The notes below the pieces were generated by a model that was given only the letters and a program-made list of their open reading frames with translations, was not told the origin of the DNA and did no database searches. From NCBI RefSeq assembly GCF_023205095.1, contig NZ_CP046242.1:3275001-3339000 (forward strand): DNA of 64,000 nt. The letters run 5' to 3'. Source of the stretch: Bizionia sp. M204 (lineage in GTDB: Bacteria > Bacteroidota > Bacteroidia > Flavobacteriales > Flavobacteriaceae). Position 1 is the first letter of the stretch, and each line of letters opens with the position of its first letter. Both the position numbers and the translations under genes were made by a program. Positions 8,926 to 19,183 of this stretch are shown here, piece by piece.

Positions 8926-10290
8926 ATGTACACATTCTCAAATAGATTAAAGACATTTTCTATTGCCCTAATTATAATTGGAGCAATAGGTGTTGTTTAT
9001 GGTTTTATGACATCTCATAAATCTTTTGAAGACGTTGAAACGATGTTGGCTGCAGAAGCTGCACATGGTGGAGGACACGGAGAAGAGGCTGGACACGAAG
9101 TCGCTACAACACATGATATGACTACCGAAACGGCTGCCCACGGTGACGCTTCAGAAAGTCATGTGGACGAACACAAAAAACATGTAGAACATGTACAACA
9201 TCAAATGGCAAACAGACCTTGGTCTGCATTGTATGTTGCGGCATTTTTCTTCTTTATGATTGCGTTAGGTGTTTTGGCTTTTTATGCAATTCAGTTTGCA
9301 TCTCAAGCGGGTTGGTCACCAGTTCTCTATAGAGTCATGGAAGGACTTACAGCTTATGTGTTACCAGGTGGTTTAATTGTATTAGCTATTGCAGTAGCAT
9401 CAGGTACAATTGGTCATTACAACTTATTTATATGGATGGATCCAGAGGTGGTAGCTCAAGATAAATTAATTCAAGGAAAAGAAAGTTATTTAAACTTACC
9501 TTGGTTTATTATTAGAGGCTTAATATTTATTGCGGGATGGAGTTTATACAGACATTTTGCGCGTAAATTTTCAATCGCTCAGGATCAGGCAGAACCAGGT
9601 GATAATCGTAATTTTAAAAAATCATTTCGAATTGCCGCTGCATTCCTAGTATTTTATATTTATACAGAATCAATAATGTCTTGGGACTGGATAATGAGTG
9701 TGGACCCACACTGGTTTAGTACCTTGTTTGGATGGTATGTTTTTGCTAGTATGTTTGTAAGTGGTATTACCGTTATTGCTTTAATGTCTATTTACTTAAA
9801 ATCTAGAGGGTACTTACCGTTTGTAAACGATAGTCATCTACACGATTTAGCCAAGTTTATGTTTGGTATTAGTATTTTCTGGACATACTTATGGTTCTCA
9901 CAGTTTATGCTAATCTGGTATTCAAATATTCCAGAAGAGGTAACATACTTTGTAACAAGATTCCAAGATTACCAATTGCCATTTTTAGGAATGGTAGCTA
10001 TGAATTTTATTTTCCCATTATTACTTTTAATGAATAGTGATTACAAACGTATTCCATGGTTTGTTGTTATGGGTGGTATTGTTATCTTAGCAGGTCATTA
10101 TTTAGATATATTTGTAATGATTATGCCAGCAACAGTTGGTGACAGATGGTTTATTGGAATTCCTGAAATAAGTGCTATTTTGTTATTTGCTGGTTTGTTT
10201 ATGTTAGTCGTATTTACGTCATTAACAAAAGCACCACTATTAGCAAAAGGAAATCCATTTATGAAAGAAAGTGAACATTTCCATTATTAA
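8926..10290 (+). CDS. actF: Alternative complex III subunit ActF, quinone-binding membrane subunit, with His-rich loop
   Basis: ActF is the second large membrane subunit of ACIII, distantly related to ActC. The 454 residues start with one hydrophobic helix (about 11-28), then a hydrophilic loop, then about nine more helices from residue 98 on. The loop at 47-92 carries ten histidines in 46 residues (AHGGGHGEEAGH and DEHKKHVEHVQHQ), mixed with acidic residues, which suggests metal binding or a proton-buffering surface. Conserved-looking membrane motifs include MSWDWIMSVDPHWFST. The gene sits 24 bases after actE and 26 before coxB. Confidence 0.93.
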   Translation: MYTFSNRLKTFSIALIIIGAIGVVYGFMTSHKSFEDVETMLAAEAAHGGGHGEEAGHEVATTHDMTTETAAHGDASESHVDEHKKHVEHVQHQMANRPWSALYVAAFFFFMIALGVLAFYAIQFASQAGWSPVLYRVMEGLTAYVLPGGLIVLAIAVASGTIGHYNLFIWMDPEVVAQDKLIQGKESYLNLPWFIIRGLIFIAGWSLYRHFARKFSIAQDQAEPGDNRNFKKSFRIAAAFLVFYIYTESIMSWDWIMSVDPHWFSTLFGWYVFASMFVSGITVIALMSIYLKSRGYLPFVNDSHLHDLAKFMFGISIFWTYLWFSQFMLIWYSNIPEEVTYFVTRFQDYQLPFLGMVAMNFIFPLLLLMNSDYKRIPWFVVMGGIVILAGHYLDIFVMIMPATVGDRWFIGIPEISAILLFAGLFMLVVFTSLTKAPLLAKGNPFMKESEHFHY

Positions 10291-10316
10291 AAATTAATTA
10301 AAGTAGAGAAAAGACA

Positions 10317-11384
10317 ATGACAGCTTTTTTAACAATTATAATAGTTCTTTTTATTGCTATTGCTATTTGGCAAATGGTAAAAATATTTGATCTGGCACAA
10401 GTAGGTGTAACAGATAATCAAGTAGCAAATGAGACAGATAATAAAATGAATGCGTATTTAATGATAGGTTTTCTAATCTTCATTTATGCTATCACAATCG
10501 TTTGTTTCGTTCTATGGGGTGATTTACCATTAATGTCTAATTCAGCATCTGAACACGGATCTGAAATTGATAACTTAATGATTATCTCTATGATCGTTAT
10601 CTTTATCGTTCAAACTATCACACAATTCTTATTACACTTTTTTGCTTATAAGTACCGTGGAGAAAAAGGTAAAAAAGCATTATACTATGCGGATAATAAT
10701 ACATTAGAAGCTATTTGGACTATTATTCCTGTTATTGTTTTAGCGGGATTAATTATCTATGGTTTATTTACTTGGACCAGTATTATGAATGTTAATGAAG
10801 ATGACGACCCTTTAATTGTCGAACTATATGCACAACAGTTTAACTGGAAAGCGCGATATGGAGGAAACGATAATACACTTGGAAAAGCCAATGTACGTTT
10901 AATTGATATTGATAAAGCAAACATTTTAGGAGTAGATGAGTCAGATCCAAATGCTCAAGATGATGTTATTACTTCAGAATTGCATTTACCTGTAGGTAGA
11001 CCGGTATTAATTAAAATGCGTTCACAGGATGTTCTGCATTCAGCTTATATGCCACACTTTAGAGCGCAAATGAACTGTGTTCCAGGTATGATTACGCAAT
11101 TTGGTTTTACACCAACAGTTACAACAGCTGATATGAGGTTAACACCAGAAATGATTAAAAAGGTGGACAACATTAATGAAATTCGTGAAGAAAAAAATAA
11201 AGAATTAGCAGCTAAAGGTGAAGCACCTTTGGATCCTTACGAATTTGATTATCTAGTATTATGTAACAAAATTTGCGGTAAGTCACATTACAACATGCAA
11301 ATGAAAATAGTAGTAGAAACCCAAGAAGAATACGACGCTTGGATGGCAGAACAAAAAGAATTTAAAGATTCTTTAATTAAGTAA
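10317..11384 (+). CDS. coxB: Cytochrome c oxidase subunit II with CuA site
   Basis: Subunit II accepts electrons from cytochrome c or directly from ACIII and passes them to subunit I through the dinuclear CuA centre. The 355 residues contain an N-terminal hydrophobic segment, further helices up to about 151, and a periplasmic cupredoxin domain. CuA ligands are visible as LHSAYMPHF and the cluster C316-x3-C320-x3-H324-x2-M327 (CNKICGKSHYNM). The usual glutamate in CxExC is Lys here; that residue binds through its backbone, so this need not break the site. A tryptophan-rich electron entry motif is present as QQFNWKARYGG. Confidence 0.95.
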   Translation: MTAFLTIIIVLFIAIAIWQMVKIFDLAQVGVTDNQVANETDNKMNAYLMIGFLIFIYAITIVCFVLWGDLPLMSNSASEHGSEIDNLMIISMIVIFIVQTITQFLLHFFAYKYRGEKGKKALYYADNNTLEAIWTIIPVIVLAGLIIYGLFTWTSIMNVNEDDDPLIVELYAQQFNWKARYGGNDNTLGKANVRLIDIDKANILGVDESDPNAQDDVITSELHLPVGRPVLIKMRSQDVLHSAYMPHFRAQMNCVPGMITQFGFTPTVTTADMRLTPEMIKKVDNINEIREEKNKELAAKGEAPLDPYEFDYLVLCNKICGKSHYNMQMKIVVETQEEYDAWMAEQKEFKDSLIK

Positions 11385-11420
11385 ATAAAAACGGTTTTAA
11401 AAAAAAGCATATAGAAGATT

Positions 11421-13214
11421 ATGTCAACACACGCAGATACTCACGCTCACGACGACGATCACGGACATCATCATAAGGAAACGTTCATGACTAAATACAT
11501 TTTTAGTCAGGACCATAAAATGATTGCGAAGCAGTACCTTATTACAGGTACACTTATGGGAATTATAGGTGTTTTAATGTCTATCATGTTCCGTATTCAA
11601 ATTGCTTGGCCAGAAGAACCTAATGTGTTATTTGAAGCTTTACTAGGTAAGTGGGCTCCAGGTGGTGTTATGGATGCTGATATTTATTTAGCATTAGTAA
11701 CTATTCATGGTACTATTATGGTATTCTTTGTACTAACAGCGGGTTTAAGTGGAACTTTTAGTAACCTGTTAATTCCATTGCAAATTGGTGCACGAGATAT
11801 GGCGTCAGGTTTCCTAAACATGGTTTCCTACTGGTTATTTTTCTTATCAAGTATCTTAATGGTTTGCTCTTTGTTTGTAGAAGCAGGACCTGCAGCTGCG
11901 GGTTGGACAATATATCCGCCACTATCCGCATTGCCAATGGCACAAGGTGGTTCCGGAATGGGTATGACAATCTGGTTAATATCTATGGCTATCTTTATTG
12001 CTTCCTCGTTATTAGGATCATTAAATTACGTAGTTACAGTTATTAATTTACGTACTAAAGGCATGTCCATGACGCGCTTACCATTAACAATTTGGGCGTT
12101 CTTTGTAACGGCTATTATCGGTATCGTATCATTCCCTGTATTATTTGCAGCGGCTTTATTATTAATAATGGATAGAAGTTTTGGAACATCATTCTTCTTA
12201 TCAGATATATTTATCCAAGGTGAAGTATTACATTATCAAGGTGGATCACCAGTGTTATTTGAACACTTATTTTGGTTCTTAGGACACCCAGAAGTGTATA
12301 TTGTAATTCTTCCTGCTATGGGATTAGTTTCTGAAATTATGGCAACCAACTCACGTAAACCTATCTTTGGTTATCGTGCCATGATTGCTTCCATTTTAGC
12401 AATTGCATTTCTATCAACTATTGTTTGGGGACACCATATGTTTGTATCTGGTATGAACCCGTTCTTAGGATCAGTATTTACATTTACAACACTATTAATT
12501 GCTATCCCTTCGGCCGTTAAAGCCTTTAACTGGATAACCACAATTTGGAAAGGAAATATTCAAATGAATACAGCCATGCTGTTTTCTATAGGATTTGTTT
12601 CTACATTTATATCTGGTGGTTTAACAGGTATTATTCTAGGTGATAGTGCTTTAGATATTAACGTTCATGATACATACTTCGTAATTGCGCATTTCCACTT
12701 GGTAATGGGTATATCAGCATTGTATGGTATGTTTGCAGGTATTTATCATTGGTATCCAAAAATGTTTGGACGTATGATGAACAAAAAAATGGGATACATC
12801 CACTTTTGGATAACAGCTATTTGTGCTTACGGTGTTTTCTTCCCAATGCACTTTATTGGAATGGCAGGTTTACCAAGACGTTATTATACGAACTCGGCGT
12901 TTCCATTATTTGATGATTTAGCAAATGTGAATGTGGTCATTACAATCTTCGCTATTATTGGTGGAATTGTACAGATTGTTTATTTATATAATTTCTTTGC
13001 TAGTATGTTTTATGGTAAGAAAGCAGAACAAAATCCATGGAAATCTACTACTTTAGAGTGGACTGCTCCAGTAAAACATATTCATGGAAACTGGCCAGGT
13101 GCTATTCCACATGTTTACCGTTGGCCTTATGATTACAGTAAGCCAGGTCACGATGTCGATTTTGTGCCTCAAAACGTTCCGTTATTGGAAGGTGAAGAAG
13201 AGTTACATCACTAA
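11421..13214 (+). CDS. coxA: Cytochrome c oxidase subunit I
   Basis: This is the catalytic subunit of a heme-copper oxidase, which reduces oxygen to water and pumps protons. The 597 residues have about twelve membrane helices. Signature motifs are WFLGHPEVYIVILPAMG (CuB histidine and the His-Tyr crosslink), WGHHMF (two CuB histidines), and HDTYFVIAHFHLVMG (heme ligands). The first 18 residues hold seven histidines among aspartates (MSTHADTHAHDDDHGHHH), a putative metal-handling tail. It is the last gene of the act-cox operon; subunits III and IV are encoded about 19 kb away at 32685-34785. Confidence 0.97.
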   Translation: MSTHADTHAHDDDHGHHHKETFMTKYIFSQDHKMIAKQYLITGTLMGIIGVLMSIMFRIQIAWPEEPNVLFEALLGKWAPGGVMDADIYLALVTIHGTIMVFFVLTAGLSGTFSNLLIPLQIGARDMASGFLNMVSYWLFFLSSILMVCSLFVEAGPAAAGWTIYPPLSALPMAQGGSGMGMTIWLISMAIFIASSLLGSLNYVVTVINLRTKGMSMTRLPLTIWAFFVTAIIGIVSFPVLFAAALLLIMDRSFGTSFFLSDIFIQGEVLHYQGGSPVLFEHLFWFLGHPEVYIVILPAMGLVSEIMATNSRKPIFGYRAMIASILAIAFLSTIVWGHHMFVSGMNPFLGSVFTFTTLLIAIPSAVKAFNWITTIWKGNIQMNTAMLFSIGFVSTFISGGLTGIILGDSALDINVHDTYFVIAHFHLVMGISALYGMFAGIYHWYPKMFGRMMNKKMGYIHFWITAICAYGVFFPMHFIGMAGLPRRYYTNSAFPLFDDLANVNVVITIFAIIGGIVQIVYLYNFFASMFYGKKAEQNPWKSTTLEWTAPVKHIHGNWPGAIPHVYRWPYDYSKPGHDVDFVPQNVPLLEGEEELHH

Positions 13215-13219
13215 ACAAT

Positions 13220-13236
13220 TCCCTTTTAAAAAGGGA
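13220..13236. other. Short palindrome after coxA
   Basis: TCCCTTTT and AAAAGGGA flank a single A, just past the coxA stop. It could fold in the transcript tail ahead of the main terminator, possibly protecting the 3' end. Confidence 0.4.
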
Positions 13237-13260
13237 GCTCATAATAACATTTATCATATC

Positions 13261-13300
13261 AAAGCCTTTCTATTAATTTAGAAAGGCTTTTTAGTTTTTT
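13261..13300 (+). terminator. Intrinsic terminator of the act-cox operon
   Basis: A 12-base perfect stem (13261-13272 with 13279-13290, AAAGCCTTTCTA) encloses a six-base loop and is followed by a T-rich tail to 13300. It closes the eight-gene respiratory operon. Confidence 0.88.
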
Positions 13301-13332
13301 GATATAAATGTATTGTACACTTCGTATATTTG
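13298..13332 (+). promoter_or_regulatory. Candidate ruvB promoter
   Basis: TTTG at 13298-13301, a 23-base spacer, and TATATTTG at 13325-13332 fit the Bacteroidota primary-sigma consensus. The -33 box overlaps the terminator tail. Confidence 0.6.
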
Positions 13333-13390
13333 TTTATGAAGTTTTAATTTTGATTAATAAATACGATTCCCCTTTTCATGGGAACTGAAC

Positions 13391-14413
13391 ATGAACGAAA
13401 ACCTAGATCCTACAAACGAAAATTTTTCACCGGAAGAAAATGACGTCGAGAAAAAGTTAAGACCGTTATCATTTGATGACTTTACAGGTCAAGATCAAGT
13501 ATTGGAAAATCTTCAAATATTTGTTCAAGCCGCTAACGGTCGGGAAGAAGCTTTGGACCATACCTTATTTCACGGACCTCCAGGATTAGGAAAAACTACT
13601 TTAGCCCATATTTTGGCTAGCGAATTAGGCGTGAGTATTAAAGTTACATCAGGACCTGTTTTAGATAAACCAGGCGATTTAGCTGGACTACTTACCAACC
13701 TAGATGAACGCGATGTGCTATTTATTGATGAAATCCATCGGTTAAGTCCTATTGTGGAGGAATACTTGTATTCGGCTATGGAAGACTATAAAATCGATAT
13801 TATGATTGAGTCTGGACCAAATGCTAGAACTGTTCAGATAAATCTAAACCCCTTTACCTTAATTGGTGCTACAACACGTTCCGGATTATTAACAGCGCCA
13901 ATGCGTGCGCGTTTTGGAATCCAAAGTCGTTTACAGTATTATAACACGGAATTATTAACGACCATCGTGCAAAGAAGTGCTTCTATTTTAAACGTTCCCA
14001 TTTCTATGGAAGCTGCTGTTGAAATAGCCGGAAGAAGCCGTGGAACACCGCGTATTGCTAACGCATTACTGCGTCGTGTTCGTGACTTTGCGCAAATTAA
14101 AGGAAATGGTAATATTGATATTAATATTGCGCGTTTCGCTTTGGAAGCTTTACATGTAGATGCGCATGGTTTAGACGAAATGGACAATAAAATCTTAACA
14201 ACCATAATTGATAAGTTTAAAGGTGGTCCTGTTGGAATTACAACATTAGCAACAGCCGTTAGTGAAAGTGCTGAAACAATTGAAGAAGTATATGAACCCT
14301 TTTTAATTCAACAAGGCTTCATCATGCGGACACCGCGTGGTCGTGAAGTTACGGAACAAGCCTATAAACATTTAGGACGGGTAAAAGGGCCTACTCAAGG
14401 CGGACTATTCTAA
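13391..14413 (+). CDS. ruvB: Holliday junction branch migration helicase RuvB
   Basis: RuvB is the hexameric AAA+ motor that, with RuvA, drives branch migration of Holliday junctions during recombination repair. The 340 residues show Walker [10 protein letters not shown] (62-70), Walker B LFIDEIHR, the sensor region [20 protein letters not shown], and a C-terminal winged helix ending in [15 protein letters not shown]. Length is normal. Its partner ruvA lies 4.8 kb downstream, separated by P450, queG and maeB. The ATG at 13391 follows its own promoter. Confidence 0.98.
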   Translation: MNENLDPTNENFSPEENDVEKKLRPLSFDDFTGQDQVLENLQIFVQAANGREEALDHTLFHGPPGLGKTTLAHILASELGVSIKVTSGPVLDKPGDLAGLLTNLDERDVLFIDEIHRLSPIVEEYLYSAMEDYKIDIMIESGPNARTVQINLNPFTLIGATTRSGLLTAPMRARFGIQSRLQYYNTELLTTIVQRSASILNVPISMEAAVEIAGRSRGTPRIANALLRRVRDFAQIKGNGNIDINIARFALEALHVDAHGLDEMDNKILTTIIDKFKGGPVGITTLATAVSESAETIEEVYEPFLIQQGFIMRTPRGREVTEQAYKHLGRVKGPTQGGLF

Positions 14414-14425
14414 TAATTCTTAATT

Positions 14426-15760
14426 TTGAAATCTAAAAAGCAAATACCGACGGTTCCATTAAGTAAATTCATTGGTAATTCTCTGGAGATTCTCAAAAAC
14501 CCCCTACCTTTTCATCATAAGAATTTTACCGAACAAGGCGATGTTTTCCGATTAAAAATTGGCTTTTCAAATAGCGTTGTTTTTGTTCGCAATGCTGCCT
14601 TTGCTGAATATGTGTTGCAAACCAATCAAAAGAATTATAAAAAATCTAAAATCCAAACCGAAGATTTAGTCAAATATGTTGGCAAAGGTTTGTTGACAGC
14701 TGAAGGTGAACATTGGAAAAAACAACGAAAACTTATTCAGCCTGCTTTTCATAAGAAGCAATTACAATCGCTTTTAGATAGTATAAAAAACGCCATTCTT
14801 TCGGAATATAGAAAGATTGAACCAAATCAGGTTATGGATGTGTTTCCCATTTTAAATGATTTAGCATTTCAAACCGTTGTAAAATCACTATTCAGTAGTG
14901 CCGCCAATCAAGATGATATTAATCGCTTACAATATATCACGGAAGCTGCTCAAAAAATGCTGGTTAAAGAATTACGTCAACCGTATTTAGGTTGGTGGTT
15001 TACATGGAGTGGAGAAATTGAAAAGCACCTAAAATTAACGGACGAAGCACGCCAAATTTTAAAGCGAATTGTTGCCGAACGTCGCGAATCACAAGTAAAA
15101 GAAAACGATTTGTTGGATATGCTTTTGGATGCCAAATATGATGATGGGAATTCCATGGAAGAAGAACAGTTGATTGATGAAATTTTAATTTTATTTACAG
15201 CCGGACATGAAACCACCTCCAATGCGCTCACATTTACAACACAATTGCTCGCATTACATCCAGAATGGCAAGAACAAATTTATAACGAACGGGTAGAAAT
15301 ACAAGAACAAAGCAGCGACTTAATGAATTTGGTTACGCAATCTAAAATCTGTCAGCAAGTTGTTGAAGAAGCCATGCGTTTGTATCCACCGGTTTATTTT
15401 ATAGATCGCGTAAATATAGAAGCAGATAGTTTTAATGAATTAGACTTTGAAGCAGGGTCTAATTTGTTGTTTTCGGTTTATGAAATGCATCGTCATCCCG
15501 ATTTATGGGAACAACCAAACCATTTTAATCCCGAACGTTTTAGTGAAGGAAGTCGGAAATTCTCATCGCAATATTTCCCTTTTGGAGCAGGACCACGAAA
15601 ATGTATTGGAAACAATTTTGCTATGTTTGAAATGATTATTGCCATTTCAGAATTAACAGCTATGTATAAAATTCATCCGCAATTTGATACGATTGATATT
15701 ACACCATTAATCACGCTAAAACCTAAAAACGCTTTGCTTACATTTGAAAGACGTTCATAA
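14426..15760 (+). CDS. Cytochrome P450
   Basis: This is a heme-thiolate monooxygenase of 444 residues, soluble by appearance (no signal peptide or anchor). Family motifs are present in order: the oxygen-activating I-helix AGHETT (259-264), the K-helix ExxR in EEAMRLYPP, the FNPERF region, and the heme loop FPFGAGPRKCIGNNF with the iron-binding Cys393. The start is a TTG at 14426; there is no ATG that would keep the N-terminal region, and the TTG lies 12 bases after the ruvB stop, suggesting co-transcription. The pattern resembles the CYP102/CYP4-like bacterial group, but the substrate cannot be told from sequence. Confidence 0.93.
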   Translation: MKSKKQIPTVPLSKFIGNSLEILKNPLPFHHKNFTEQGDVFRLKIGFSNSVVFVRNAAFAEYVLQTNQKNYKKSKIQTEDLVKYVGKGLLTAEGEHWKKQRKLIQPAFHKKQLQSLLDSIKNAILSEYRKIEPNQVMDVFPILNDLAFQTVVKSLFSSAANQDDINRLQYITEAAQKMLVKELRQPYLGWWFTWSGEIEKHLKLTDEARQILKRIVAERRESQVKENDLLDMLLDAKYDDGNSMEEEQLIDEILILFTAGHETTSNALTFTTQLLALHPEWQEQIYNERVEIQEQSSDLMNLVTQSKICQQVVEEAMRLYPPVYFIDRVNIEADSFNELDFEAGSNLLFSVYEMHRHPDLWEQPNHFNPERFSEGSRKFSSQYFPFGAGPRKCIGNNFAMFEMIIAISELTAMYKIHPQFDTIDITPLITLKPKNALLTFERRS

Positions 15761-15816
15761 CTAAAATCAAAATTTTTAAGCTTAAAGCTAACTAATCATA
15801 AAGCTAAAACCGGTAA

Positions 15817-16740
15817 GTGACCAATACATCCAAATACAGTCAGATTATAAAAACGGAAGCCAAACGTCTTGGGTTTTTGTCTTGTGGCATCAGTCAAGCT
15901 GGTTTTTTGGAAACAGAAGCTCCACGTTTGGAAACTTGGCTGAACAAAAACATGAATGGCGAAATGTCCTACATGGAAAATCATTTTGATAAGCGTCTAG
16001 ATCCAACCAAACTTGTGGAAGGCTCTAAAAGTGTGGTTTCTTTATTGTTAAATTACTATCCGTCGGGAACCCAAAAAGAGGACACCTACAAATTGTCTAA
16101 ATATGCTTACGGAACCGATTACCATTTCATTATAAAAGATAAATTAAAAACGCTTTTACACACTATTCAAGAAGAAATCGGGGAAGTTGGTGGTCGCGCT
16201 TTTGTAGATTCGGCGCCAGTTTTAGATAAAGCTTGGGCCGCAAAATCCGGTTTGGGATGGATTGGTAAACACTCCAATTTATTAACGCAGCAAGTGGGTT
16301 CTTTTTATTTTATAGCTGAACTTATTATCGATTTAGAATTGGAATATGATACCGTTACCACGGATCATTGCGGTAACTGCACCAAATGCATAGATGCCTG
16401 TCCAACCCAAGCTATTACAGAACCCTATGTGGTAGATGGCAGTAAATGTATTTCCTATTTTACCATTGAATTAAAAGAAAATATTCCAACCGAATTTAAA
16501 GGTCAGTTTAACGACTGGATGTTTGGTTGCGATATTTGCCAAGACGTTTGTCCATGGAATCGGTTTTCAAAAGCACATAGCGAGCCGCTTTTCAATCCAC
16601 ACCCTGAATTATTGGATATGACCAAAAAAGATTGGGAAGAAATTACCGAGGACACGTTCCGTAAAGTATTTCAAAAATCGGCTGTAAAGCGAACCAAATT
16701 TTCAGGACTTACCCGAAATATTGATTTTTTAAAGGATTAG
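15817..16740 (+). CDS. queG: Epoxyqueuosine reductase QueG
   Basis: QueG performs the last step of queuosine synthesis in tRNA, reducing epoxyqueuosine with cobalamin and two 4Fe-4S clusters. The 307 residues show the active-site stretch [20 protein letters not shown] and the cluster cysteines [12 protein letters not shown] and [10 protein letters not shown]. The start is GTG at 15817; no suitable ATG exists before the conserved region. Length matches the short form of the family without C-terminal HEAT repeats. A 56-base gap separates it from the P450 gene. Confidence 0.95.
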   Translation: MTNTSKYSQIIKTEAKRLGFLSCGISQAGFLETEAPRLETWLNKNMNGEMSYMENHFDKRLDPTKLVEGSKSVVSLLLNYYPSGTQKEDTYKLSKYAYGTDYHFIIKDKLKTLLHTIQEEIGEVGGRAFVDSAPVLDKAWAAKSGLGWIGKHSNLLTQQVGSFYFIAELIIDLELEYDTVTTDHCGNCTKCIDACPTQAITEPYVVDGSKCISYFTIELKENIPTEFKGQFNDWMFGCDICQDVCPWNRFSKAHSEPLFNPHPELLDMTKKDWEEITEDTFRKVFQKSAVKRTKFSGLTRNIDFLKD

Positions 16741-16791
16741 AACGCCATTAAAGTCTCCATCTTTTTTATACTTCTTTTATTCCTAAACTTG

Positions 16792-16799
16792 TACCTTTG
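16792..16799 (+). promoter_or_regulatory. Candidate -7 box of maeB
   Basis: TACCTTTG matches TAnnTTTG, 23 bases before the maeB ATG. No TTTG is present at the usual upstream spacing. Confidence 0.55.
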
Positions 16800-16822
16800 T
16801 AAGTCCGATAAAATATTTATAT

Positions 16823-19114
16823 ATGAGTAAGCAAAGCAGAAGAAGAGAAGCCTTAGTATATCATGCCAAACCAACACCTGGTAAAATAAAAGTCGTACCA
16901 ACAAAAAAATACGCCAGTCAGCGGGATTTATCATTAGCCTATTCACCGGGAGTTGCAGAGCCTTGTTTGGAAATTGCAAAAGATATAGATAACGTTTATA
17001 AATATACCACCAAAGGAAATTTGGTAGCGGTAATTTCCAATGGAACAGCCGTTTTAGGACTTGGAAATATTGGTCCGGAAGCGTCCAAGCCCGTAATGGA
17101 AGGTAAAGGTCTCCTCTTTAAGATATTTGCCGATATTGATGTGTTTGATATTGAAGTGGATACCGAAGATGTTGAAACATTCATTCAAACCGTGAAAATG
17201 ATTGCACCCACTTTTGGTGGTATCAATTTAGAAGATATTAAAGCGCCTGAAGCCTTTGAAATAGAACGCAGACTAAAAGCCGAATTGGACATTCCAGTCA
17301 TGCATGACGATCAACATGGAACGGCAATTATTTCAGCTGCCGCTTTATTGAATGCTCTAGAACTTGCTGAAAAAAACATAAAAGATGTTCAGATAGTTAT
17401 TAGTGGCGCTGGTGCAGCTGCTATTTCTTGCTCACGATTATACCAAGCATTTGGAGCATCACGTGAAAACATGGTTATGCTGGATAGTAAAGGTGTTATT
17501 CGCAAAGATCGTGAAACCTTAACACCTGAAAAAGCAGAGTTTGCAACCCATAGAAAAATAGACACGATTGAAGAAGCTATGAACAATGCCGATGTATTTA
17601 TCGGACTTTCTACTTCAGATATTGTTTCACCAGATATGCTGTTATCTATGGCAGACAATCCTATTGTTTTTGCCATGGCAAATCCAGATCCAGAAATACA
17701 ATACGATATAGCCATTGCTACGCGTAAAGATATTATCATGGCAACTGGTAGAAGTGATCATCCTAATCAGGTGAACAATGTGCTTGGATTTCCATTTATT
17801 TTTAGAGGCGCGTTAGATGTTCGGGCTACTAAAATCAACGAAGAAATGAAAATGGCGGCTGTTATAGCATTGGCCAATTTAGCTAAAGAACCTGTTCCAG
17901 AGCAGGTGAATATTGCTTATGGTGAAACACGACTAACATTTGGCCGCGATTATATTATTCCAAAACCTTTTGATCCACGATTAATTTCTCAAGTACCACC
18001 AGCAGTAGCCAAAGCAGCTATAGAAAGTGGTGTGGCTAAAAACCCAATTACCGATTGGGATAAATACGAAAATGACCTTTTAGAACGTTCTGGTTCGGAT
18101 AATAAAATTGTACGATTACTTTTAAATCGCGCTAAATTAAACCCGAAACGTGTGGTGTATGCGGAAGCCGATCATTTAGATGTTTTGAAAGCGGCTCAAA
18201 TAGCACATGACGAAGGAATTGCCATGCCTATTTTATTAGGAAGACGTTCCGTAATTGAAAAACTAAAAGAAGAAATTGAATTCGATGCCGATGTGCCTAT
18301 TATCGATCCGAAATCTGATGAAGAAGAGGAGCGCTTAAAAGCCTATGCAAAAGTATATTGGCAACAACGCAAACGTAAGGGTGTTACGTTGTATTCAGCC
18401 GAGAAAATGATGCGTGAGCGTAACTATTTTGCTGCTATGATGGTCAATGAAGGTGATGCTGATGCGTTAATTTCTGGATTTTCAAGAAGTTATCCGTCCG
18501 TTGTAAAACCTATGTTAGAATTAATTGGTTTGGCACCAGGTTCTACACGAGTGGCAACAACAAATGTAATGATGACACAACGAGGACCGCTATTCTTAAG
18601 TGATACGGCTATTAACATCAATCCATCGGCTAGCGATTTAACTAAAATAGCCCAAATGACAGCAGGTGTCGTTAAAATGTTTGGTATGGAACCTGTAATG
18701 GCCATGATTTCATATTCAAATTTTGGTTCATCAAAAAATCAAACGGCAACCAAAGTTGGTGAAGCCGTAGCATATTTACACAAAAGACATCCTAATTTAT
18801 TGGTAGATGGTGAATTGCAAGCCGATTTCGCATTAAATAGTGAAATGCTTCAAGACACCTTCCCATTTTCAAAACTAGCAGGGAAAAAAGTAAATACCCT
18901 TATTTTTCCAAATTTAGAATCTGGAAATATTACCTATAAGCTATTGAAAGAATTGAACCAAGCAGACTCCATTGGGCCAATAATGATGGGTATGCGTAAA
19001 CCCGTTCATATTCTACAATTAGATGCTAGTGTAGACGAAATTGTGAACATGACAGCCATTGCCGTTATTGATGCACAGCAAAAAGAAAAATTAGCAGAAG
19101 CACAAAATGGGTGA
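16823..19114 (+). CDS. maeB: NADP-dependent malic enzyme with phosphotransacetylase-like domain
   Basis: The enzyme oxidatively decarboxylates malate to pyruvate and makes NADPH. The 763 residues divide into a malic enzyme part (1 to about 430; [23 protein letters not shown], the nucleotide-binding [20 protein letters not shown]) and a phosphate acetyltransferase-like part (about 440-760; [31 protein letters not shown]). In characterised MaeB proteins the second part regulates the enzyme by binding acetyl-CoA and lacks transferase activity. The gene seems to be its own transcription unit, with a promoter just upstream and a promoter for ruvA after it. Confidence 0.96.
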   Translation: MSKQSRRREALVYHAKPTPGKIKVVPTKKYASQRDLSLAYSPGVAEPCLEIAKDIDNVYKYTTKGNLVAVISNGTAVLGLGNIGPEASKPVMEGKGLLFKIFADIDVFDIEVDTEDVETFIQTVKMIAPTFGGINLEDIKAPEAFEIERRLKAELDIPVMHDDQHGTAIISAAALLNALELAEKNIKDVQIVISGAGAAAISCSRLYQAFGASRENMVMLDSKGVIRKDRETLTPEKAEFATHRKIDTIEEAMNNADVFIGLSTSDIVSPDMLLSMADNPIVFAMANPDPEIQYDIAIATRKDIIMATGRSDHPNQVNNVLGFPFIFRGALDVRATKINEEMKMAAVIALANLAKEPVPEQVNIAYGETRLTFGRDYIIPKPFDPRLISQVPPAVAKAAIESGVAKNPITDWDKYENDLLERSGSDNKIVRLLLNRAKLNPKRVVYAEADHLDVLKAAQIAHDEGIAMPILLGRRSVIEKLKEEIEFDADVPIIDPKSDEEEERLKAYAKVYWQQRKRKGVTLYSAEKMMRERNYFAAMMVNEGDADALISGFSRSYPSVVKPMLELIGLAPGSTRVATTNVMMTQRGPLFLSDTAININPSASDLTKIAQMTAGVVKMFGMEPVMAMISYSNFGSSKNQTATKVGEAVAYLHKRHPNLLVDGELQADFALNSEMLQDTFPFSKLAGKKVNTLIFPNLESGNITYKLLKELNQADSIGPIMMGMRKPVHILQLDASVDEIVNMTAIAVIDAQQKEKLAEAQNG

Positions 19115-19131
19115 TTCGGTTAGTAAACACC

Positions 19132-19161
19132 TTTGTTTTGAAAATAATTTTATTACATTTG
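19132..19161 (+). promoter_or_regulatory. Candidate promoter of ruvA-sprA
   Basis: TTTG at 19132-19135, an 18-base spacer, and TACATTTG at 19154-19161 match the Bacteroidota consensus well, 22 bases before the ruvA ATG. Confidence 0.7.
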
Positions 19162-19183
19162 AGAGTTAATAGAATGTTAATTA

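Noticed and set aside
10317-11384. Broken CuA site because CxExC has Lys in place of Glu
   Set aside because: That residue binds copper through its backbone carbonyl, and all side-chain ligands (two Cys, His, Met) are present.
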